In this document: in pieces, positions 45,073 to 56,345 of the stretch | Numbering within the stretch: position 1 is the first letter of the stretch | Layout: each line of letters opens with the position of its first letter | Source: Euryodendron excelsum | Lineage: Eukaryota; Streptophyta; Magnoliopsida; Ericales; Pentaphylacaceae | Assembly (NCBI GenBank): GCA_033060915.1 | Contig: CM065393.1 | Span: 7,072,501-7,136,500, forward strand | Direction: 5' to 3' | DNA: 64,000 nt | The notes under the pieces: generated by a model | What the model was told of the DNA's origin: nothing | Seen by the model: only the letters and a program-made list of their open reading frames with translations | Database searches by the model: none | Made by a program: the position numbers and the translations under genes

Positions 45073-47869
45073 TGTCACGCCCATATTTTTTGCACTTGAG
45101 AAATACACACACAAACGGGAAAAATACTGTACTCTCTCGTTAGAACTCACCCTCCTAAAAGAATGAGTGCGACTAGATTTGAATTGAAAATATATTTGAA
45201 TAAAGGGCTTTTGGAAAACATTTGGAGTCACCACCTAACTTGATTAAGGTGAGTTAGGTCACCTAAAAACTAAGCATAATCCGAAGACTACCCTTAGGGT
45301 TTTTGAAAACGATTTTGAAAATACTTCCTCAAGAGAGGGTTTTTAGGAAAATAGGTTGTTTGGCAATCTTTAGAAAATAATTAAGCTCTTTTGGAAAATA
45401 AACTCCATTTTGGTCTTTTTCGAAAACAATGATCTAGGTTCGGAGGTTGGTTACGTGTAGGAAAGATGCATTAAGCCATCACCCTACCCCGCCCTTGCGG
45501 TACTTACATGTCTATCTACCGTGGATTCACCTATGAGAGTCTTCAACAAACTATTGTTCAATCCTATCCACTTTAGAAAAAGAATGTTTAAAAAGAATGA
45601 TCCATGATATGTAAGTGTAAGAAAAGAGAGTTGGAAAATAGATTTAAAAAAAAATTGATTTGTTTTTAGAAAGATATTTGAAAAGATTGAAATTGGAAAG
45701 TTTTGGAAATTGAAAATAGAGATTTGGAAATAGAAACTTGGAATTAGAAAAATAGATTAAGGAATTGGAGATTTGAAAAAGGTTGTGATCGCACTCAGGA
45801 GGGTTGCTTATGTATCATTTTGGAGGAATCAGGTCAGTCGTAGTTTGGACAAGAGTCCGATAGAAGATAGAAGATTTGATTTGAAAAAGGACTTGAATTG
45901 GAACTTGAATTTGATTTGAATTTAGAACAAAGGATTGGAAATTGAAATTGGAATTGAAAAGATTGGACTTTGATTTGGATATAAGAAAGATTTGGACTTG
46001 TTTTGGAAAGATTGAGATTTAGGAACCTAGACTTAAGAAAGATAAGATTTAGGAAAGACTCGAATTAGGAAAGTTCCATTTTAGAAAAGTTTCATTTTAG
46101 GAAAGATTTCGAATTAGAAAAGTTTTATTTTAGGAAAGTTTCGATTTAAAAAGGTTTCAAATTAAGAAAGTTTTGATTTAGGAAAGTTTTGAAATAGGAA
46201 ATGTTTTGAATTAAGAAAGGTTTTGAAATAGGAAAGGTTTTATTTAAGAAAATATTGGAATTGGAAAGTTTTGAATTTATATTGTTTTGAAATAGGGAAG
46301 CTTTGAAAGTAAGAAAGTTTAGAATTTATAAAGTTTTAGATTTGGAAAGATTTGAAGTTTAGGGAAGTTCAGAATTTTAGAAAGATTCAAAGTTTGAGTT
46401 TTAGAAATTCTTAAAATTAGAAAAGGTTTTAAGTTTAAAAAGGGTTTGAAAACTTAGATTTGGAAAGTTGAGATTTGGAAAGGTTGGAATTATGAAAGGT
46501 TTGAAAGCTTAAAGTTTAAGGAAAAATTTAAAAGTTTAAGTTTAGAAAACTTAAGGTTTAGGAAGGTATGAGATTAGGAAAGAGTGAATTAGGAAAGGTT
46601 TAGACTATGAAGAATTGAGATTCCTATTTCCTAAAACAAGGGATTAGATTTTGTTTCTAAAAAGAGATGGTGTAATTTTGTTTCAAAAAACGAAAGATAG
46701 GATCTAGTTTCCTAAATAGGATATTAGATTTGGTTTCCTAAAGGAAAGATTGGATTTGGCATGAATTTGGAAAGATAGAGTTTTGGAAATTCTAATTTTG
46801 CAAATATTATAGTTTTGATGTAGAAAATAGGTTTTGGAAATATACATAGTTTTGATTTAGAAAACAAGAAGTTTTGAAAACCTAGGTTTTGAGGCCAAAA
46901 TAAGGGATTGGAAATTATGCTTTTGGGAAGGAAAATTAGGGTTTCTTAATCGTGGGTTCTAGGGTTTAACTTGGGCTCTAAGGAAAAAGTTTTTGAAAAG
47001 TGAGTTTTTAGAAAGGGAGATTTTTGGAAGAAAATCCTAGAGAGGAGTTTCTAGAAGGTGAATTTTGAAAAGAGAGTTTTTGGAAGGGGATTTTTGGAAT
47101 GAGCTTTTAGGAAAGAGTTTTTAGGAAAGAGATTTAGGGAGAGAGTTTTCTAAGAAGGAAACTTAGGGAGTGTTTTTAGAAAAGGAATTTTGAGGAGAGT
47201 GTCTTGGAAAGGAGTTGAAAAGGAGTTTTTGAAAACAATTTTTGGAGGGAGCTTTTGAAAACAATTTTGGAAAGAAGATTGGAGAGAGTTTTTAGAGAGC
47301 ATGTTGAAAGAAAGGTTTTTAGAAGGAGAGATTTGGAAAGACGTGCCTATAGGAATATAGAAAGGGGACTTACCGTCTTCGGAAAGACGTGCTTATAGGA
47401 ATATAGAAAGGGGATTTACCATCTTCGGAAAGACGTGTCTAGTTTGGAATTGGAAAGGAGACTTACCGTCTTCGAAAAGACGCACCTAATTTGGAATTGG
47501 AAAGGGGACTTATCGTCTTTGGAAAGATGTGCCTATTGGAATTGGAAAGGGGACTTATCGTCTTCGAAAAGACATGCCTATTAGAATTAGAAAAAGGACT
47601 TACCATCTTTGGAAAGACGTGCCTAATTTGGAATTGGAAAGGGGACTTACCGTCTTTGAAAAGACGGGCCTGATAGAATTTGAAAGAACATTGCCCCTAA
47701 GGGCATTTTGGTCATTTTACCTCTATTTAGGCCTGATGGGCCCGCGAAGCAATGGATAGACGAGATTAGACTTAGAGAGTTGTTTTCAATTGGAATACGT
47801 GCATATGGACTTGAGTACAAGTCTGGACGGACCGTAGACAGCCGAGCTGTAAAAAATGGGGTGCTTATA
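45073..47869 (-). mobile_element. solo LTR, subfamily 1, internally deleted (2797 bp)
   Basis: Ends TGTCACGCCC and GGGTGCTTATA (CA changed to TA), with CTTAG/CTTAA flanks that match in four of five bases. Compared with 12614-17546 it lacks about 2 kb, from the T/A-rich tract to the repeat array. That removes the hairpin pair, leader, TATA box and GGCGCC motifs. It inserted in the CCTAGG repeat of the subfamily-2 LTR. Confidence 0.85.
47340..47690 (-). repeat. 46-48-bp tandem array
   Basis: GACGTGCCTA words recur at 47341, 47387, 47433 and 47480, then at about 48 bp, with GGGGACTTACCGTCTTCG between them. It lacks the CTCGAGGAATAAAC part of the 81-bp unit, so this copy of the array has been rebuilt on a shorter period. 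Confidence 0.75.
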
Positions 47870-48809
47870 CTTAAGCCACCCTCACCTTAAGTTAACCCAA
47901 CCCGGGTTAGTAAGCTTCAAGGTTCCAATTCAAGGACCCCTTTTTAAATAAGCTTTCAACCCAAAAACCATCTTCATAACATACTTTCTTAAAAACATCC
48001 TACTCTCTTAAGATTTCAAAAATCTACTCCAAAACATTTTCAAATATCCCTACACTCTATCTCCTAGAAGTTCTCTTAAACTTGTCTTAACTAGGATGGC
48101 TACGCACTTAACATTTTTCAAAAGTCATTTTCAAAATGATTTTAAGAACTTACAACCCTAAAGTGTCCCTACCCCTTTTATGGTTAGGGATCCAAAGGGA
48201 ATGTGATACATTAAGTACAACCTTCAAGGATGTCTATATTAGGGTTCCAAAGTCCTAGGTGTTTTCAAAAACCATTTTTAAAAAGTTTTTTCAAATACAA
48301 ATTCACAAGAGTATTTCCAATCCAAACTCTACCTCCAAAGTTTTCAAACAAGACTCCAAAACTTTCCTAAAAGCTCCCTTGAGTTGTTTTAAAATCACTT
48401 CAAAACCCCGCTGATTCAAGTTCAAAAACATTCAACATCATTTTCAAACCCAATTTCAAAACATTTCAAACATACCAAGTCCTACGTCAAAGTTATTTTT
48501 CTAAACTCTTAAATTCTCTTTACCAAAGACCACGAAGTGTCTTCAAACCATTCTAACGACCTTAAAGTATCTTCAAACATTCCAAAGGCCCTAATGCACA
48601 TACTTTCCATCAGGTATGAATGACCTGATTCTTGCCAAATGAGATATATAGGCAACCTAAAATAGTGCGGTCATAACTCTTATTTATTCCCAAGTTCTCT
48701 TTCCAAAACTCTCCATCCATTCAAGACTTCTATTTCAAATTCCTTTAAAACTTTTATGGTTTCAAACATTTTTCTCAAAATTTACATCATGCACCATTCA
48801 CCCAAAAAC

Positions 48810-48910
48810 AACTCATATTTGTTTTCTTATAAAGTTAATTAAATTTTAATTGCATGCTATTATATATATATATGTGGGGTTTGCTACAAGATAAGCAGAT
48901 AAGGGATAAG

Positions 48911-48967
<57 letters not shown>

Positions 48968-49390
48968 GAGGGTTGTTGGTTGTATGGGTTGGTCGGCCAT
49001 ATATGGCAATTTGAACATCGAGTGTTTGGCCATGAGTGGGTGAGCTGTTAGAAGTAATTGGTATATAAAATTGTATTGAGGGAAGTGAGGCAGTTGAGAG
49101 AAGAGAGGCACCGTGTGAAAGAAAGAGGGGCTACGGGGAAAAAGGAGCTTTGTTGCTACTGTGATTTTTTGACAATAGAGAGGTAGGGTGACGAATCTCT
49201 CACTATATTTTTATTTGCTCCAATGTATAAATGCTTGTGCATATGATTCTATCCATTGCTAGTACCTGCATGTGCGTGATGGATTGCTAGACTATGTTTC
49301 TGCGTGAGATAGCTGCTGGTCATAGTGTTTGTCCAATGGGAAGATTCAGTGAACCAATTACTTAGGTTTGTGCTTATAGATACATTGTTG
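48810..49390 (+). mobile_element. 5' LTR fragment of decayed chromovirus
   Basis: Matches the first part of the LTR at 51517 (from AACTCATATTTG to ATACATTGTTG) but lacks the terminal TGTAAT. It is joined directly to pol sequence at 49390/49391. It contains a TA run (48861-48873) and a GA run (48912-48963). Confidence 0.85.
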
Positions 49391-50067
49391 GGTATTACAG
49401 ACATTTTGTGGAAGGGTTTTCTCGTCTTGCCCTGCCACTTACCAGTCTTACTCAAAAAGGAGTGAAGTTTGATTGGATCAATCAATGTGAGAGTTGCTTT
49501 CAGGAGCTTAAGCAGAGATTGGTGACGGCACCTATTCTTGCATTACCAACACAGGGTGGTGGTTTTGAGATTTATAGTGATGCTTCTTCTCAGGGTTTAG
49601 GTTGTGTACTGATGCAACATGGGAAGGTGATAGCATATGCCTCTCGTCAATTAAAGTCACATGAGAAGAATTATCCTACTCGTGATTTGGAGTTGGCAGC
49701 AGTAGTTTTTGCACTGAAGATATGGAGACATTACTTGTATGGGGAGACATGTGAGATTTACACAGACCATAAAAGTTTGAAGTATATTTTTACCCAGAAG
49801 GAGCTTAATATGAGGCAGAGAAGGTGGCTTGAGTTACTTAAGGATTATGATGTTAGTATCTTATGTCATCCAGGAAAGGCAAATGTGGTTGCAGATCCTT
49901 TGAGTAGAAAATCCTCTGGAGGTGGTTTGGCATCACTTCTTGTTGAGCAACATCCATTGGAGGACTTGATGCTTTTAGGAGTTGAGGTTATCCACCATGG
50001 TCAAATGGCACTATGTTGTCAGTTGATAGTTAAACCCATTCTCTTTGACAAAGTCAAGGTAGCATAG
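49391..50067 (+). pseudogene. RNase H domain with RT tail
   Basis: Opens in frame as [16 protein letters not shown], the RT/RNase H linker. It then has the motifs [53 protein letters not shown] and [13 protein letters not shown]. All expected acidic residues are present. A TAG at 50068 ends it, after which the integrase frame goes on without a shift. The upstream part of RT is gone, so the open frame starts at a deletion joint. Confidence 0.92.
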
Positions 50068-50103
50068 TTAGATGATTCTCAGTGTAAGAAGATTAAAGGA
50101 GAG

Positions 50104-50415
50104 TTGTATAAGGAAGGAGTGTCAGATTTCTTGATAGGCAAAGATAGGGTACTTAGATTCAGAGGTCAGCTCTGTATTCCCTCTAGTGACGAGTTGAGAA
50201 GGGACATTCTGGTTGAAGCTCATAGCTCAGTGTTTAGCATTCACCCTGGGAGTACTAAAATGTACAGAGATTTATGTGAGCATTTCTGGTGGCGTGGTAT
50301 AAAAAGAGATATTGCAAAGTTTATAGTACAATGTCTTACTTGCCAGCAAATTAAGGTTGAACATCAAAGGCTAGCAGGGAAGCTTCAGCCTTTACCTTTA
50401 CCTGAGTGGAAGTGA
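50104..50415 (+). pseudogene. integrase zinc-binding (HHCC) domain
   Basis: Contains the H-H-C-C zinc pattern: a His in EAHSS, HPGSTKMYRDL, then CLTCQQIK. The region WWRGIKRDIAKF is typical of gypsy integrases. It is in frame with the RNase H piece before it and the catalytic core after it, parted only by TAG (50068) and TGA (50413). Confidence 0.92.
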
Positions 50416-50427
50416 GAGCATGTTACC

Positions 50428-50910
50428 ATGGATTTTGTTTCAGGTTTGCCACGGACTCGTGCTGGACTTGATACAGTTTGGGTGATAGTAGACAGATTGA
50501 CTAAGTCCACACATTTCATTGCTACTAAGAAAACCTTTGCACTTGGCAAGTTAGCACAACTTTATGTGAAAGAGATCATTAGATTACATGGTGCACCGGT
50601 GTCTATTGTTTCAGATTGTGATCCTAGGTTCGTGTCTAGATTTTGGAATAGCTTACAGATAGCTTTGGGTACACATTTGAGCTTCAGTACTGCTTATCTT
50701 CCTCAGACAAATGGACAGTCAGAAAGGACTATTCAGACATTGGAGGATATGTTGAGGGCTTATGCTTTAGAGTGGAGAGGAAATTGGGACGAACAATTGG
50801 CTTTAGTGGAGTTTGTATATAACAACAGTTACCATTCGAGTTTGGGGGTTGCACCTTATGAAGCTTTGTATGGTAGGAAGTGTCGGTCTCCTATGTGTTG
50901 TTTGAGGTAG
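50428..50910 (+). pseudogene. integrase catalytic core (DDE)
   Basis: Motifs MDFVSGLP (first Asp), VSDCDPRFVSRFW (second Asp; Cys stands where Arg is usual) and the Glu in SERTIQTLEDMLRA are all present, with YNNSYHSSLGVAPYEALYGR at the end. A single-base deletion near 50899 shifts the frame after CRSPMC. The core would join the element ends to target DNA. Confidence 0.93.
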
Positions 50911-51476
50911 GGGAGAAACAGTTTTTAGGTCCTGAGTTGGTGCAAGATGCTAATCAGAAGATTGCTACCATTCGTTAGAGATTGTTAGCTGGACAAAGTC
51001 GTCAGAAGAGTTATGCAGATAACAAAAGGAGGGACTTAGAGTTCCAAATTGGTGATAAGGTGTTCCTTAAGGTTTCGTCTTGGAAAGGGGTGATTAGATT
51101 TGGTAGGAAAGGGAAGTTGAGTCCTCGTTTCATAGGGCCATTTAAGATACTACAAAAGGTTGGTGCAGTAGTATACCGGATTGCTTTACCACCTAGACTT
51201 GCAGAGGTACATAATGTTTTTCATGTGTCAATGCTAAGTAAGTTCGTGCAAAGCCCATCAAATGTGATAGATTTTGAGCCACTTTGAGTTCGAGAGGATT
51301 TGACTTATGAGGAGCAACCTGTTGAGATTTTGGACACCATGGAAAAGACACTCCGCAATAAGGTAGTTTCATTGGTTAAAGTTTCGTGGCGGAACCATTC
51401 AGTTGAAGAAACCACGTGGGAGCGCGATGAGGAGATGTGAGAGAAGTACCCTCATCTTTTTGAATAATCCAATCAG
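50911..51476 (+). pseudogene. integrase C-terminal domain and chromodomain-like tail
   Basis: After the frameshift: FLGPELVQDANQKI, a stop at an expected Gln (about 50977), then KSYADNKRRDLEF, GDKVFLKVSSWKG, KGKLSPRFIGPF and HNVFHVSMLSKFV. Beyond a stop at 51285 the tail reads QPVEILDTMEKTLRNK, LVKVSWRNHSVEETTW and EKYPHLFE, the usual chromovirus end with a chromodomain-like fold. Confidence 0.9.
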
Positions 51477-51504
51477 GTAAGTTTCGAGGACAAAACTCTA
51501 TATT

Positions 51505-51516
51505 AGGGGGAGAGAG
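51505..51516 (+). promoter_or_regulatory. polypurine tract of chromovirus
   Basis: AGGGGGAGAGAG directly before TGTAATAACTC. Confidence 0.85.
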
Positions 51517-51570
51517 TGTAATAACTCATATTTGTTTTCTTATAATGTTAATTAAATTTTAATTGCATGC

Positions 51571-51603
<33 letters not shown>

Positions 51604-51636
51604 GGGTTTGTTACAAGATAAGTAGATAATGGATAA

Positions 51637-51681
<45 letters not shown>

Positions 51682-54279
51682 AAGAGATAATAGGGTTGTT
51701 GGTTGTATGGTTTGGTCGGCCATATATGGCAATTTGAACATCGGGTGTTTGGCCATGAGTGGGTGAGCTATTAGAAGTAATTGGTATATAAAATTGTATT
51801 GAGGGAAGTGAGGCAGCCAAGAGAAGAGAGGCACCGTGTGAGAGAAAGAGGGGTTGCGGGGAAAAAGGAGCTTTGTTGCTGGTGTGATTTTTCGACAATA
51901 AAGAGGTAGGGTGATGAATCTCTCACTATATTTTTATTTGCTCCAATGTATAAATGCTTGTGCATATGATTCAATCCATTGCCAGTACCTGCATGTGCGT
52001 GATGGATTGTTAGACTATGTTTCTGCATGAGATAGCTACTGGTCATAGCGTTTGTCCAATGGGAAGATTCAGTGAACCAATTACTTAGGTTTGTGCTTAT
52101 AGATACATTGTTGTGAGTCACGTGTATACATATATATTTATGTGTGCGCGTGTTTATATATACACGGAAGAATATGTAGGTTTTGAAAAAGGAAGCTCAC
52201 TGGTTCAGTATTAAAAAAAAAGAAAAACAAAAAAGAAAAGAAAAGAAAAAAAAGTTAGATGCATATATTCTGATATTGATATATGTATTATTATTTATGA
52301 GTATGAGAACGTGCTCATGTCGGGTTTGTATTATTGCTGTGGACTGTGTGGTTGTTTGGGTCAAATTACAAGTATGGGTATCAAAAAAAAAAAAAAAAAC
52401 AATATTCATGGTATGGATGAGGGAGTTTGAGATTGAACCGTGTGGGTGTGGTTTGGTTTTGGCCATTAAGAACAAAGCAAGTGTGTATGATTGTGAGAAC
52501 AAAAGTTCAGGATTTAGGTGGGTTTTGGCTATGGCTTATATGTTTTTGTATATGTATATCCAATAAATGTTCATGTTGTTGTTTTGTGGGTTGCTGTGCG
52601 AAGAAGATAAAATAAGGGAAGCTAGTTTGACTTGTGATTTCTTGGTGGGTTTATCATGGCACAATTGGTGATGAATATGAGTGCAGGTTTATATGTGTGG
52701 TATATAGTTCTGTGAGGAGTTAAGGGAGAAAGAAGATAGATAAAGTGTAAGAAAGACAAGAGAAGGGAATACCATATGCAACCAGCACATGCTGCAGGTT
52801 CAGTTTTTGTAGTCAAGGTCGTTCGGCCATAATATGGTGATAGCTAGCAATGACTTTTGTAGAAGGATGGAAGGAGTGAAGGGGAACCCAAAGAAGAGAA
52901 AAGAAATTGAAGCAAAATAAAAATACATTGTTAGAACACGCTCCGGTAATAATGTAGGAGGAAGAAGATGGGCTTAGGATGTGTTATCCTGTGTGGTCGA
53001 GCACATGCATCTTTCAATGCATTTAGGTATTTTGACCAATCAGAATATGTGTTAATATTTATCTTTCATTTTTGTAATTCAGGTAGCACTCTTTAGTTTT
53101 GCGTTATATTTCTTTAGAGATCGTGTGAGTGATTTGCCTTGCTAGTATGAGATTTGCAAATTTAATCTCATGCATATGAGATTTGTAATAAATGATTTTA
53201 AGTATCACAACACTTTATTTTAATATGAGAAAAGTTGTTACCATTTGAGAATGAGCATGAGAAGATAAATACAATATTTAATTACTCGAGAAAGAAGATT
53301 ATTTATTGAGAAGATTTTCAGAGATACATTTTATTTTATTGAGAAAGTTATTTCATGCATGCTTTTAAAATTATTTTATTAAATAGTGCAAACTTTATGA
53401 TATTGTGCTTGAAACCATTACTGAGAAGTCCAGGGGATACGCCCTCTCTTTGAGGTGACTCTGGCAACTATGGGGTAAACCTAGTTTTCAATGGTTGTTG
53501 GAGAACCTCAACCAGATTGGCTTAGGGAAAAGACCCAGGCGCCACCCTGAGATGACTCTGAGTGCAATGTGGATCTACTGGGCTTAAGCCCCGAGATAAG
53601 ATTTGGTATTGAGATATTGAGATTTGAGAGCTATTCTTGGTTTTCCTGAGCTATTGCACTTGTCATATTTGCTAGCACTATTTATATTTAAGAGAAGAAA
53701 TTTTGTTTTAGCATTGAGTTATAAGTTATTCAGAGATGATTTTGCTTCATTATTAAAATTGTAAGACTTACTTGTTTTACTTCAAGAAAAGCATGCAAAA
53801 TATGTGAATGTGCATTGGGAAAGTTTTTAAAGAAGTTCTTTTAGCTCATTATAAATTGTATTTTTAATTATCAAGTGTATTAATGCAAGGCTTATCATTC
53901 ATTGGGCTGTGCGCTGACACTCATTTAAAACATTTCAGGTGAGCGAGATGATCGTTAGAGATGGACTTGGAACCAGGAACCTTTGAGTAGAGACCTCCAT
54001 AGGATTTTCTTATTGTCTTCTGCTAGTAAATAGTCTTTTCTAAATTATGAGACTTGGATATTTATAGTAACTTATTTTCTGGTGGTTTTCAAAGAGAGTA
54101 TTGTCATTGGTTTTATTGAATGATCGAACATTCTGATTTATTTGATTTGATTAAGAGAAATTGCCACTAGCATGGTATTTTAGTTATTACTATTACTTGA
54201 ACAAGTATTAGGCTTTCGTGAGACATGGGCTAAGGCTCTATGGTTCTCGGCCAGTCCCATCACTAAGTGGGGTGTGACA
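51517..54279 (+). mobile_element. 3' LTR of decayed chromovirus (2763 bp)
   Basis: TGTAATAACTC to GGTGTGACA. It holds a TA run (51574-51600), a GA run (51639-51674), an A-run near 52384 and alternating purine-pyrimidine stretches near 52140. Short frames inside it (for example 52183-52566) show no domain and are taken as incidental. Confidence 0.88.
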
Positions 54280-54564
54280 GCCAAACAAACCATTTTCTTA
54301 AAAACCCTCTCTTGAGGGAGTTTTTCAAAGTCTTTTACTAAAACCCTAAATGTAATCTTCGGATTATACTTAGTTTTAAGTGACCTAACTCACCTTAACC
54401 AAGTTAGGTGGCAACTCCTATTTTTTCTAAAAAGTCCTTCTTCAAATCAATTTCAAGTTCAAACCCAGTTGCACTCGTTTTTCTAAGAGGATGAGTTCTA
54501 ATAACAGAGTTTCGTGTTTTTTCTCGAGCTAAAAGGACATGGTAAAAAACTGGTGCATGACAAT

Positions 54565-55433
54565 GGGATATACAACCATCATAGGATCTGCAGTGCTTTG
54601 GTCAAGATGATCCACCATCGTCTACGGAAATCCCTTAAACGCTCCTTTTTGTTGCTCAAACATTCGAGTTAGAACTGTGCCCTCTGTACCACTAACATCC
54701 CCAACTTGCCCAGCTCTCTTTCTCTTCTTTTCATTGACCTTCCGTTAAGCTAAAGACTTGTTGATGGTGGTTTGACTATTCAGTCTTTGCGAGTACTCTT
54801 GAAACATGAAGGCAAACTTCTCTACTTGGACTCGATCAAACAATGTAGTTAGAAAGCAAGCAAAGGGAATGCTTGTCATATGGCTCTTCAGACAATGAAT
54901 ATCATACAACTGATACCACATATACGAAGAGAGATCGATAGTCTTTCAAGTGCTTATTGCCCATTATAGTTGTCCTCTCATTATGTCCAGTTTGGAAGCC
55001 CGTTGATAGGTATCAAGTTGTGTATCGACCATAATAGAAGAGACATGTATCTATCATTCACCCTGTTGGTATTGGTGTGCTTACAGACCTAAACCTTGCC
55101 CTTGATTAAGATCTCTTTGGCCACCAAACCCGTGTCTACCTTTTCATCTTCTAAGTATTTGAATTCAGGGTTCAGTGTCCTTTCAAGCTTGAACATTTCA
55201 ACGAAAGTGTCCGGAGTGATCACCACTTTTTTGCCTCTTACCCAGGAGTCTATTCTTTTGAACTCAGCTCTCCACTTGTAGGGCTCCACTTGTAGGGCTC
55301 TCCTTCGAATGTTGCCAGATTGATTCTTCTTTCAAGCACCGTTGCTTTTCTGCCCCATATCTTGATGTATCCCTTCTGAGCATCCTCACTTATGAACAAC
55401 TCATCATCGTAACCTAACTGTCCACTGGATGAA
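54565..55433 (-). pseudogene. gag-like or extra-ORF remnant of a Tat/Ogre-like element
   Basis: On the minus strand two overlapping frames, 55447-55250 and 55289-55089, hold IWGRKATVLERRINLATFEG, PYKWRAEFKRIDSWVRGKK, VITPDTFVEMFKLER and NPEFKYLEDEKV. The pattern (ERxxxLATFE, then VRGKxVxxxxxxF) recalls the putative plant transposon protein family found in gag-like and extra ORFs of plant Ty3/gypsy elements; I am only moderately sure. A 14-bp tandem duplication (55272-55299) causes the frame change. Further left the frame decays. The piece is cut at 54565 by the end of one LTR and at 55434 by the start of another, so it is probably target DNA for both. Confidence 0.45.
55272..55299. repeat. 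14-bp perfect tandem duplication
   Basis: CCACTTGTAGGGCT occurs twice without a gap. Fourteen is not divisible by three, so it shifts the minus-strand frame. Confidence 0.95.
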
Positions 55434-55959
55434 TGTAAGCACCCCATTTTTGCCTGCTCGGCAATCTACAATCCGTCTAGACTTGTATTCAAGTCAATGT
55501 AGACATATTCCCTATCTAAATCAACCTTCTAAGTCTCTGATCCAGTCAATTAAACCACTTCACGGGCCTGCTAAGCCCAAATAAAGGCAAAATGACCAAA
55601 ATGCCCTTGGGGGTAATGTTTGGCCCAATTCCAACAGGCACGTCTTTCCGAAGACAGTAAGTCCCCTTTCCAATTCCAACAAGCACGTATTTCTAAAGAC
55701 GGTGAGGCCCCTTTCTAATTTCAATTCTAATTCCAATTAAATTCGGCACATCTTTCTATAAGCACCCCATTTTTGACCACTCGGTGGTCTCCACTCTGTC
55801 CAGACTTGTACTCAAGTTAATATGGACGTATTCCAATCGAAATCAACTCTCTAAGTCTAATCCCGTCAATTCATCGCTTTGTGGTCCCCACCAGGCCCAA
55901 AGAGAAACAGACTGACCAAAATGCCCTTAGGGGCATTATCCTTTCCATATTCCGAATCA

Positions 55960-56345
55960 GGCATGTCTTTCTGAAGATGGTAAGATCCCTTTCCAATTCC
56001 TTTCCCCTTCCCAATTCCAATCCCTCTCTCGAGACAGTTTATTCCTCAAGACAGTAAATCTACTCCAATCAGGCGCGTCTTTCTGAAGACGATAAGACCC
56101 CTTTCCAATTTCAATCCCTCTCTCGAGACAGTTTATTCCTCGAGACGGTAAATCTACTCCAATCAGGCGCGTCTTTCCGAAGACAATAAGACCCCTTTGT
56201 AATTTCAGTCCCTCTCTCGAGACAGTTTATTCCTCGAGATAGTAAATCTACTCCAATCAGGCGTGTCTTTTTAAAGATGATAAGACCCCTTTCCAATTCC
56301 AATTCCAATCCCTCTCTTGAGACAATTTATTCCTCGAGACGGTCC
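55960..56345 (+). repeat. 94-bp tandem array in solo LTR
   Basis: GGC(A/G)(T/C)GTCTTTCTGAAGA starts at 55960, 56072, 56166 and 56260. The first interval is 112 bp because of an extra TTTCCCCTTCCCAATTCC-like insert; the others are 94. Confidence 0.8.

Larger units (their letters stand above)
48810..54279 (+). mobile_element. chromovirus-like Ty3/gypsy element, internally deleted
   Basis: Order: partial 5' LTR, the end of RT, RNase H, integrase with chromodomain-type tail, PPT, complete 3' LTR (51517-54279, TGTAATAACTC to GTGTGACA). Most of the 5' LTR, PBS, gag, protease and RT are missing by one deletion at 49390. No target duplication can be seen because the left flank and about 250 bp of the host LTR are also lost. 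It is the less decayed of the two chromoviruses: only a few stops and one single-base deletion in pol. Confidence 0.9.
37163..54564 (+). mobile_element. 3' LTR (subfamily 2) of Ogre/Tat-like element, split by three insertions
   Basis: Pieces are 37163-37946, 43025-45072, 47875-48809 and 54280-54564, ending GTGCATGACA. They align in reverse with the subfamily-2 LTR at 11002-20994. About 250 bp (counterpart of about 11277-11531) is missing where the chromovirus lies, and a further stretch is missing from the first piece. TATA box at 43458. Confidence 0.82.

Noticed and set aside
52183..52566. 127-codon open frame in the chromovirus LTR
   Set aside because: Starts in A-runs (Lys-rich) and has Cys/Val-rich random sequence. 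It lies wholly inside an LTR, with no family resemblance.
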